A DNA stretch of 5,438 nucleotides from an uncultured Solirubrobacterales bacterium (GTDB lineage Bacteria > Actinomycetota > Thermoleophilia > Solirubrobacterales > Solirubrobacteraceae), in assembly GCA_903830015.1 (NCBI GenBank), contig CAIKSH010000017.1, positions 1 to 5,438 on the forward strand, read 5' to 3'. Each line of letters opens with the position of its first letter. Position 1 is the first letter of the stretch. The notes below the pieces were generated by a model that was given only the letters and a program-made list of their open reading frames with translations, was not told the DNA's origin and ran no database searches. The position numbers and the translations under genes were made by a program. Positions 1 to 5,438 of this stretch are shown piece by piece.

Positions 1-633
1 GCCGGGTACGTCGGTGAGGAAGAGCACCTTGAAGGCCCCCACCGCGGCGGCCACCGCGGCCGCGGCGTCGTCGGCGTTGATGCTGTGGGCCTGGCCTTCG
101 GCGTCGGCGCCGACCGGGGAGATGACCGGGATGTAGTCGGCGGTGATGTGATCGAGCACGCCGGTGTTGACCTCGTCGATGGCGCCGACGAAGCCGATGT
201 CCTCGCCATCCGGCGAGCGGCGGGTGGAGACCCTGAACAGGCCGCCGTCGTCGCCGGATAGCCCGATCGCCGGCTGGCCGTGGCGCCCGAGCCGCAGCAC
301 GATCTCGTTGTTGATCTTTCCCACCAGGACCATCGAGGCGACCTCGACGGTGGCCTCGTCGCTGACCCGCAGGCCGTCGCGGAACTCGACCTTCATGTCG
401 AGCCGCTCCATCAGCGAGGTGATCTCCGGGCCGCCGCCGTGGACGACGATCGGGTTGAGGCCGACGTACTTGAGCAGCACGACGTCGCGGGCGAACTCCT
501 CGCTGAGGTCGCCCTCCTCCATCGCCGCGCCGCCGTACTTGATGACCACGGTCTGGCCGTGGAAGTGGCGGATGTAGGGCAGCGCCTCCAGGAGGGTCGC
601 TACGTCGCGCTGGGTTTCGGGGTTGTCGCTCAT
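1..633 (-). CDS. argB: Acetylglutamate kinase ArgB, partial (C-terminus beyond the left edge)
   Basis: ArgB phosphorylates N-acetyl-L-glutamate with ATP in the cytoplasm, the step between ArgJ and ArgC in ornithine/arginine synthesis. The first 211 residues are present and the frame is open to the window edge; the family is usually about 290-300 residues, so some 80-90 are missing. Visible amino-acid-kinase motifs are VVIKYGGAAM (29-38, phosphate-binding Lys32), VVHGGGPEI (63-71), DGLRVSD (86-92, substrate-binding Arg89), GLSGDDGGL (124-132), SINADDAA (184-191) and LTDVPG (206-211). Many homologues have Asn where Ala36 stands. About 20 residues, ending EALPYIRHFHG, precede the first beta strand. 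This resembles the N-terminal helix of hexameric, arginine-inhibited kinases, so feedback inhibition is inferred. The ATG at 633-631 lies one base after the argJ stop. No clear Shine-Dalgarno is visible, so translation is probably coupled to argJ. Confidence 0.96.
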   Translation of the reverse strand, partial: MSDNPETQRDVATLLEALPYIRHFHGQTVVIKYGGAAMEEGDLSEEFARDVVLLKYVGLNPIVVHGGGPEITSLMERLDMKVEFRDGLRVSDEATVEVASMVLVGKINNEIVLRLGRHGQPAIGLSGDDGGLFRVSTRRSPDGEDIGFVGAIDEVNTGVLDHITADYIPVISPVGADAEGQAHSINADDAAAAVAAAVGAFKVLFLTDVPG

Positions 634-634
634 C

Positions 635-1882
635 TCAGGTGGTGTATTCGGCGTTGATGCGGATGTACTCGTTGCCCAGGTCTGAGAAGAAGCACTCGGC
701 CTCGTGGCCGTCCCCGGGCAGACCCACGGTGTACTCGACCTCGGCCTGCCTGACCCGCTCCGCAAGCTCGCTTTCGTCGTGGGGCACCGCCTCGCCGGCC
801 ACGCAGAGCTGGATTCCCTCGATCGCCACGTCGACCGGCAGCGGCGCGCTGCCGGGAACGGCCATGCCGGCGGCCTGGGCGATCCTCCCCCAGTTGGGGT
901 CGCCGCCGTGCAGCGCGGTCTTGACCAGCGGAGAGTTGGCCACCGCCCGGGCCACCCGCTCGACCGAGGGGCCGTGGCCGCCCCGCACGGTCACCCGGCC
1001 GACACGCTCGGAGCCCTCGCCGTCGCGGACGATCGAGATGGCCAGGGCGCGCAGGAGCTCATCGAGGGCGCGACCGAAGGTCTTCTCGTCCTCGCTCTCG
1101 GGCTCGACGGCGACGCCGGAGTCGCCGCTGGCCATGAGGATCACCGTGTCGTTGGTGGAGAGCTGGCCGTCGACCGAGATCCGGTCGAAGCTGCGCTTGA
1201 CGGTCACGCCGAGGAGCAGGTCGGCGGTCTGCTCCTCCAGGCGCGCATCGGTCTGGATGAAGCAGAGCATGGTGGCGAAGCTGGGCTGGATCATCCCCGC
1301 GCCCTTGGCCTGGGCGCTGATCCAGACCTCCCCGCCGGAGAGCTCGACCTCGATCGAGGCGCGCTTCTCGAAGGCGTCGGTGGTCATGATCGCCTGCTGG
1401 AAGGCCTCGTCGCCGGCGGCGTCGATCGTTCCCGCCAGCTGGCTGACCGCCGCCTGGACCGGTGCCGGGTCGAGCGGGACGCCGATCACCCCGGTCGAGC
1501 AGACGGCAACCTGCGAGAGCTCGAGGCCCAGGTCCCGGGCCGCCGACTCCTGGATCGCCTCGGCGGCCGCGATGCCGGCCTGGCCGGTGGCCGCGTTGGC
1601 GTTGCCGGAGTTGACCACCACGGCGTTTATGTCCTCCAGGCGGCAGCGCTCCCGGGTAACGAGCACCGGCGCGGCCTGCACGCCGGAGCGCGTGAAGCGG
1701 GCGGCGCTGGTCACGTCGCGTCCCTCGCCGAGAATCACGCCGACATCGAGGGCGCCGGAGGGCTTGAGGCCGGCCGCGATCCCGCCGCCGGCAAAGCCGG
1801 TCGGCAGGCCGCCGGCGACCTCCCGGGCGCCCTCGGGAAGCTCCACCCAGCGGGAGTCGAAGAGGCCCGCGATCCGGGTCAC
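635..1882 (-). CDS. argJ: Glutamate N-acetyltransferase / ornithine acetyltransferase ArgJ
   Basis: ArgJ transfers the acetyl group from N-acetylornithine to glutamate, recycling acetyl in the cyclic arginine pathway; bifunctional versions also use acetyl-CoA. The 415-residue product has normal family length. It is made as a precursor that cuts itself before a threonine, the new N-terminus and nucleophile of the beta chain. Here the site is KGAGMIQPSFATML, with Thr204 preceded by Ala203. The oxyanion-hole region is CSTGVIG (128-134). Other family motifs are NSGNANA (91-97), MTTDAFEK (166-173), SVDGQLSTNDT (236-246), HGGDPNWGRI (325-334) and the C-terminus INAEYTT. The usual His before Pro in the cleavage motif (MIHPNMATML in many homologues) is Gln199. 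Whether the enzyme is mono- or bifunctional cannot be read from the sequence. The GTG at 1882-1880 is chosen because protein similarity begins there (VTRIAGLF), it overlaps the argC stop, and the next in-frame ATG is residue 166. Confidence 0.97.
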   Translation of the reverse strand: MTRIAGLFDSRWVELPEGAREVAGGLPTGFAGGGIAAGLKPSGALDVGVILGEGRDVTSAARFTRSGVQAAPVLVTRERCRLEDINAVVVNSGNANAATGQAGIAAAEAIQESAARDLGLELSQVAVCSTGVIGVPLDPAPVQAAVSQLAGTIDAAGDEAFQQAIMTTDAFEKRASIEVELSGGEVWISAQAKGAGMIQPSFATMLCFIQTDARLEEQTADLLLGVTVKRSFDRISVDGQLSTNDTVILMASGDSGVAVEPESEDEKTFGRALDELLRALAISIVRDGEGSERVGRVTVRGGHGPSVERVARAVANSPLVKTALHGGDPNWGRIAQAAGMAVPGSAPLPVDVAIEGIQLCVAGEAVPHDESELAERVRQAEVEYTVGLPGDGHEAECFFSDLGNEYIRINAEYTT

Positions 1883-2868
1883 GAGATCCCCGCGGCCTCG
1901 TCGAGGCCGAGCATCAGGTTGAGGTTCTGGACCGCCTGGGAGGAGGCGCCCTTCCAGAGGTTGTCGATGGCCGCGAAGACGAAGAGCCGGCCGGTGCGCT
2001 CGTCGGGGTGGACGTGGATCCGGCAGATGTTGGTGGCCTGCACGTCCTTGACGCCGGGCATCCGGTCGGTGAGCTCGACGAACCGCTCGCCGCCCCAGCT
2101 CTCCTCGTAGAGGGCGCCAGCGCCGGCCGGGTCGTCGACCTGCAGGTAACAGGAGACCAGCTCCCCCTGGTCGAGCGGCACCAGGTGCGGCGTGAAGGCC
2201 ACGGTGATCCCCTGCGCCCCGGCGGCGGCCAGCTCCTGGTCGATCTCCGGCATGTGCCGGTGGCGCCCGACGCCGTAGGGGTGGACGTTCTCGTCGATGC
2301 TGACGAAGTGGGTCACCTCGGTCGGCTCGCGGCCGGCGCCGGAGACCCCGCTCTTGGCGTCGATCACCACGTCCCGCAGCTGCCCGGCCACCGGGGCCAG
2401 AGCGAGCAGGGCGGCGGTCGGGTAGCAGCCCGGGTTGGCCACCAGGCCGGCCCCGCGGATCTCCTCGCGGTAGAGCTCGGGCAGGCCGTAGACCGCTTCG
2501 CCGATCAGCTCCGGCGCGGTGTGGGGCACGTACCACTCCTCGTAAACGCCCTGGTCGCGCAGCCGGAAGTCGGCGCTGAGGTCGACGACCTTCACGCCGC
2601 GCTCGCGCAGCGCCGCCACTACCGGAGCCGAGGCGCCGTGCGGGTAGGCGACGATCGCCGCGTCGACGTCGCCGTGGCGGCCGGCGTCGAACTCCTCGAG
2701 GACGAGATCGACCCGGTGCTGGGGGTAGAGGTCGCGCAGCCGCTCGCCGACGTTGGAGCGGCTGGTCGCGAACGCCAGCTCGAGGCCCGGGTGGCCGTCG
2801 ACCAGCGCCGCGGCCAGCGCGCCGGAGTAGCCGGAGGCGCCGGCGACGAGTATCCGGGGCTCAGCCAC
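1879..2868 (-). CDS. argC: N-acetyl-gamma-glutamyl-phosphate reductase ArgC
   Basis: ArgC reduces the acyl phosphate made by ArgB to N-acetylglutamate semialdehyde using NADPH, in the cytoplasm. The 329 residues match the usual length. The N-terminal Rossmann motif is VAGASGYSGALAA (8-20). The catalytic cysteine is Cys148 in ANPGCYPTA (144-152). The catalytic histidine lies in the HRHMPEI motif (203-209). Further landmarks are VVDLSADFRLRD (94-105), DAKSGVSGAGR (170-180), HPYGVGRHRH (196-205) and LWKGASSQAVQNLNLMLG (304-321). The start is the GTG at 2868-2866, which places the Rossmann strand (EPRILVAGASG) correctly; the frame stays open upstream but that part is pheT read out of frame. The start overlaps by 8 nt the TGA that ends the extended pheT frame, and the stop overlaps the argJ GTG by 4 nt. 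Translation is therefore probably coupled on both sides, unless the internal TAG in pheT halts most ribosomes 97 nt earlier. Confidence 0.97.
   Translation of the reverse strand: MAEPRILVAGASGYSGALAAALVDGHPGLELAFATSRSNVGERLRDLYPQHRVDLVLEEFDAGRHGDVDAAIVAYPHGASAPVVAALRERGVKVVDLSADFRLRDQGVYEEWYVPHTAPELIGEAVYGLPELYREEIRGAGLVANPGCYPTAALLALAPVAGQLRDVVIDAKSGVSGAGREPTEVTHFVSIDENVHPYGVGRHRHMPEIDQELAAAGAQGITVAFTPHLVPLDQGELVSCYLQVDDPAGAGALYEESWGGERFVELTDRMPGVKDVQATNICRIHVHPDERTGRLFVFAAIDNLWKGASSQAVQNLNLMLGLDEAAGIS
1887..1891 (-). promoter_or_regulatory. Possible ribosome binding site of argJ
   Basis: GGGGA ends four bases before the argJ GTG (1882-1880), within the last codons of argC. The spacing is short and the match weak. 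Together with the GTGA start/stop overlap, this suggests translational coupling rather than independent initiation. Confidence 0.35.
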
Positions 2869-2968
2869 GCAGCTCGCCCCCGAGCTCGGTCTCGATGGCG
2901 GCGACGATCTTCTCGCGCAGCGGCGCGACCTCCTCGTCGGTGAGGGTGCGCTCCGGGTCGCGGAACTA
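2861..2968 (-). other. pheT: In-frame TAG and the separated C-terminal tail of PheT
   Basis: The TAG codon is at 2968-2966. The same frame then gives 34 residues, starting FRDPERTLTDEEVAPLRE and ending ELGGELRG, before a TGA at 2863-2861. This matches the known ending of FDX-ACB domains: SLA, a strand, a D-x-x-RTL-x-(D/E)EE stretch, a helix, then a final strand. Against the E. coli PheT ending as I recall it (SIALSLILQDTSRTLEEEE), the TAG stands for exactly one residue in the strand (SLAVHV, stop, FRDPERTLTDEE). There is no frame change and no deletion. The tail has no ATG of its own and no sign of decay. Codons one base away from TAG include those for Gln, Lys, Glu, Trp, Tyr, Ser and Leu, so the ancestral residue cannot be told. 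Confidence 0.92.
2877..2881 (-). promoter_or_regulatory. Possible ribosome binding site of argC
   Basis: A GGGGG run lies eight bases before the argC GTG, inside the codons for the PheT tail (Gly-Gly near its end). It is a poor Shine-Dalgarno match, so argC probably relies partly on ribosomes arriving from pheT. This makes the upstream TAG potentially relevant to argC expression. Confidence 0.35.
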
Positions 2969-5272
2969 GACGTGGACGGCGAGCGAGACGCGCCCCTCCC
3001 CCACCTGGTCGCCGGAGTAGACGTCGAAGACCTCCACCGCGTCGACCAGCTCCCCGCCGGCCTGGCGGATGGCGGCCACCAGCTGCCCGGCGGACACGGT
3101 GGCGGGGAGGATCGCCGCGAGGTCCTCGCGGACCGGCGGCACCGAGGCGAACGCCTCGAAGCGGGCCGGGTCGGGCGCGGCCTGGGCCAGCGCGCCCAGG
3201 TCGATGGCCAGGGCGGCGACCGGGCCCTCCAGCCCCCACTGGGCGACGATCGCCGGATGGACCTCGCCGAACCAGCCACGGTCGCCTTCGGCGGTGGACA
3301 CCGTGGCCGCCCGGCCAGGCTGCAGGAAGGCCGGGCCGCCCTCGCGCGGCTCCCAGGCGGCCCCCAGGGCGCCCATCAGGTCGTCGACCAGCGCCCGCGC
3401 GGTGAAGATCCCCGCCGTCTGCGGCTCAGAATCCAGCCAGGTGGGCGGCCTCACCGGCCCGGCGAGCAGCGCGCCGAGCTCGTGGCGCTCGTCGGCGGGC
3501 AGGGGCGCGCCGGCCGGCGCCGGCGCGTAGACCGTGCCGGACTCGAACAGGGCGATCCGCCCGGCCCCGCGGGAGCGGTTGAGCGCGGCGAGGTCGAGCA
3601 GCGAGGGCAGCACCGTCGGGCGCATCGCCGACTGGGCCTCGCTCATCGGGTTCTCGATCCTCACCAGTTCGCCTTCGGTGAAGCGGGCCAGCGCGGCCGG
3701 GTCGCCGAACGACCAGCCGACCACCTCGCGCAGGCCGCGGCCGGCCAGCAGGTCCTCGGCCCGGCGCACGAGCGCCTGGGCCGGGGTGAGCCCCCCGGCG
3801 CGGCCGCTGCGGTTGGGGGGCAGCGTCGCGGGCAGCTCCTCGAAGCCCTCGATCCGCGCGACCTCCTCGATCAGGTCGGCCTCGCGGGTCACGTCGCGGC
3901 GGCGGAAGTGCGGGACGGTGGCCTCAAGCCGGTCGCCGGAGAGCTCGACGCCGAAGCCCAGCGAGCCGAGGATCTCAGCGGCGCGTTCGATGGTCACCGG
4001 CGAGCCGAGCAGGCCGCTGAGCCGCTCGGCCCGCAGCGTCACCGGCGCCCCGGGCTCCCCGGGGCCGCCGACGTCGACGGTGCCGGGCAGGAGGGTCGCA
4101 CCGGCCAGCTCGCAGATCAGGGCGCTGCCCACGGCGAGCGCCTCGAGGGCCCCCTCCGGCGAGAGCCCCTTCTCGAACCGGGCCGAGGCTTCGCTGCGCA
4201 GGCCGAGGCGCTGGGCGGTGCGGTTGATGTTGGCCGGGTCCCAGACGGCGACCTCGAGCAGCACGCGCGTGGTGCCCTCGCCGACCTCGGAGCGCTGGCC
4301 GCCCATCACGCCGGCCAGCGAGGTGACGCCTTCCTCGTCGGCGATCACGCAGATGTCGGGATCGAGCTCGCGCTCTTCGCCGTCGAGGGTTACGAGCTTC
4401 TCGCCCGGGGCACCGCGGCGCACGACCAGCCGGCCGCCGGCGATCCGGTCCAGGTCGAAGGCGTGCAGCGGGTGGCCGCAGAGCAGCATCACGTAGTTGG
4501 TGATGTCGACCACGTTGTTGATCGGCCGCTGCCCGGCGGCGCGCAGCCGGTCGGCGAGCCACGCCGGCGACGGGCCGATGGTGACGTTCTCGAAGACGCG
4601 GGCGGTAAAGCGCGGGCAGAGCTCCGGCGCCTCGACGACGACCTCGATCCCCTCCGGCGCCTGGCCGAGGGTGGCCTGGCCCGGGTCCTGGGCCCACGGC
4701 GGATCGGCGAGCGGCGCGCCGGTGGCCGCGTGGACCTCGCGGGCCACCCCGTAGAGGCCCAGGCAGTCGGGCCGGTTGGGGGTGATCTCCAGCTCGAGGA
4801 CCGCGCCGGGGGCAGGGAGCGCCTCTTCGAGCGCCGTGCCGGGCTCGGGGGCAGGCTCGAGGACCATGATCCCGTCGTGGTCTTCCCCGAGCCCGAGCTC
4901 GCGCTCGGAGAGGATCATCCCCGCCGAGGCCACGCCGCGCAGCTTGGACTTCTTGATCTTCGTGCCGTCGGGCAGCCGCGCGCCGGGCAGCGCCACCGCC
5001 ACCGCCTGCCCGGCGGCGACGTTCGGCGCGCCGCAGACGATGGTGGAGTCCTCGCCGGCGCCGACGTCGACGGTGCAGACGCTGAGGCGGTCGGCGTCGG
5101 GGTGCTTCTCGCACGAGGTGACCCGGCCGACGACGAGCTTGTCTCCGGCGACCGATGCGCCCTCGTGGACGCGGTCGACCTCGGTGCCGGTGAGGGCCAG
5201 GCGCTCGGCGAGCTCACCGGGCCCGATGCCGGGCTGGACGTACTCCTCGAGCCATTCGACGGGAACGAGCAT
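2966..5272 (-). CDS. pheT: Phenylalanyl-tRNA synthetase beta subunit PheT, cut short by an in-frame TAG
   Basis: PheT is the tRNA-binding, editing chain of the alpha2-beta2 PheRS that charges tRNA-Phe. By the standard code it has 768 residues; reading on to the TGA at 2863-2861 gives 803 positions, the normal size. From the N-terminus: MLVPVEWLEEYV; an EMAP-like tRNA-binding OB fold (about 40-150, VGRVTSCEKHPDADRL); the B3/B4 editing region (about 205-400, with HPLHAFDLDRI at 267-277, LLEVAVWDP at 338-346 and GLRSEASARFEKG at 357-369); B5 (about 410-480, ADLIEEVARIEGF); the inactive synthetase-like core (about 495-690); and the FDX-ACB anticodon-binding domain starting near 708 (SVPPVREDLA, then FDVYSGDQVGEGRVSLAVHV). 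The TAG falls inside this last domain, removing roughly its final third. The ATG at 5272-5270 is supported by an upstream GAGG and by where homologues begin. Function without the tail is doubtful, since PheRS is normally essential; readthrough, error or mutation are weighed in the findings. Confidence 0.95.
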   Translation of the reverse strand: MLVPVEWLEEYVQPGIGPGELAERLALTGTEVDRVHEGASVAGDKLVVGRVTSCEKHPDADRLSVCTVDVGAGEDSTIVCGAPNVAAGQAVAVALPGARLPDGTKIKKSKLRGVASAGMILSERELGLGEDHDGIMVLEPAPEPGTALEEALPAPGAVLELEITPNRPDCLGLYGVAREVHAATGAPLADPPWAQDPGQATLGQAPEGIEVVVEAPELCPRFTARVFENVTIGPSPAWLADRLRAAGQRPINNVVDITNYVMLLCGHPLHAFDLDRIAGGRLVVRRGAPGEKLVTLDGEERELDPDICVIADEEGVTSLAGVMGGQRSEVGEGTTRVLLEVAVWDPANINRTAQRLGLRSEASARFEKGLSPEGALEALAVGSALICELAGATLLPGTVDVGGPGEPGAPVTLRAERLSGLLGSPVTIERAAEILGSLGFGVELSGDRLEATVPHFRRRDVTREADLIEEVARIEGFEELPATLPPNRSGRAGGLTPAQALVRRAEDLLAGRGLREVVGWSFGDPAALARFTEGELVRIENPMSEAQSAMRPTVLPSLLDLAALNRSRGAGRIALFESGTVYAPAPAGAPLPADERHELGALLAGPVRPPTWLDSEPQTAGIFTARALVDDLMGALGAAWEPREGGPAFLQPGRAATVSTAEGDRGWFGEVHPAIVAQWGLEGPVAALAIDLGALAQAAPDPARFEAFASVPPVREDLAAILPATVSAGQLVAAIRQAGGELVDAVEVFDVYSGDQVGEGRVSLAVHV

Positions 5273-5279
5273 CGCTGCC

Positions 5280-5438
<159 letters not shown>

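Noticed and set aside
164..657. Plus-strand open frames opposite argB (164-577, 280-657)
   Set aside because: They lie wholly antisense to ArgB, whose kinase motifs are unmistakable; no family resemblance and no ribosome site.
704..2943. Long plus-strand open frames opposite argJ and argC (704-2110 and 2008-2943)
   Set aside because: They are antisense shadows in high-GC DNA. The translations are low in complexity with no recognisable motifs, while the opposite strand holds clear family proteins.
2861..2968. Frameshift or indel, programmed frameshift, or selenocysteine as the cause of the pheT interruption
   Set aside because: The frame is identical before and after the stop, so no indel or shift is needed. 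Selenocysteine uses TGA, not TAG.
1883..3279. Upstream extensions of the argC and argJ frames, which stay open far beyond the chosen GTG starts
   Set aside because: The extra sequence is the neighbouring gene read in the wrong frame; family similarity begins exactly at the GTG codons at 2868 and 1882.
3791..3820. Inverted repeat in pheT: CCCCCC (3791-3796) and GGGGGG (3815-3820) around a GCGGCCGC palindrome (3800-3807)
   Set aside because: It encodes ordinary linker residues (PPNRSGRAGG) between B5 and the core domain, lies mid-gene without a T-tract, and is easily explained by high GC.
3069..4754. Plus-strand frames opposite pheT (3069-3530, 3534-4496, 4497-4754)
   Set aside because: Ser/Arg/Pro/Ala-rich shadows of the pheT coding strand with no motifs.

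Overview
This window is high-GC bacterial chromosome (about 70 % GC by eye). It carries one tightly packed run of genes, all on the minus strand. In transcription order (right to left) they are the end of pheS, then pheT, argC, argJ and the first two thirds of argB. The order pheS-pheT-argC-argJ-argB is the actinobacterial one, known for example from Mycobacterium. Together with the GC content, the GTG starts and the TGA stops, this points to an actinobacterium. Thermoleophilia/Solirubrobacterales is my tentative guess from the flavour of the proteins and is not proven by the sequence.

Layout: 5438-5280 holds the last 52 residues of the phenylalanyl-tRNA synthetase alpha chain. 5272-2966 holds the beta chain, read to its first stop. 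2868-1879 is ArgC (N-acetyl-gamma-glutamyl-phosphate reductase), 1882-635 is ArgJ (glutamate N-acetyltransferase / ornithine acetyltransferase), and 633-1 is ArgB (acetylglutamate kinase, running off the left edge). Gaps are 7 nt (pheS/pheT) and 1 nt (argJ/argB), and argC/argJ overlap by 4 nt. No stretch longer than about 100 bases lacks a gene, and I see no internal promoter, terminator, RNA gene, mobile element or CRISPR. The arg genes encode consecutive steps of the acetylated, cyclic route to ornithine: ArgJ moves the acetyl group from acetylornithine to glutamate, ArgB phosphorylates acetylglutamate and ArgC reduces the product. pheST supplies Phe-tRNA and is apparently co-transcribed with them.

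The main surprise is an in-frame TAG (2968-2966) inside pheT. Reading on in the same frame gives 34 more residues that look exactly like the end of the PheRS beta anticodon-binding domain. They finish at a TGA (2863-2861) that overlaps the argC GTG start by 8 nt, the arrangement expected of the intact gene. The TAG replaces exactly one residue, with no frame change. It is therefore a base-call or assembly error, a recent nonsense mutation, or a stop codon that is read through or suppressed. All four normal gene ends in the window use TGA, and TAG occurs only at this internal site. That fits suppression or reassignment but is also ordinary for a high-GC genome.
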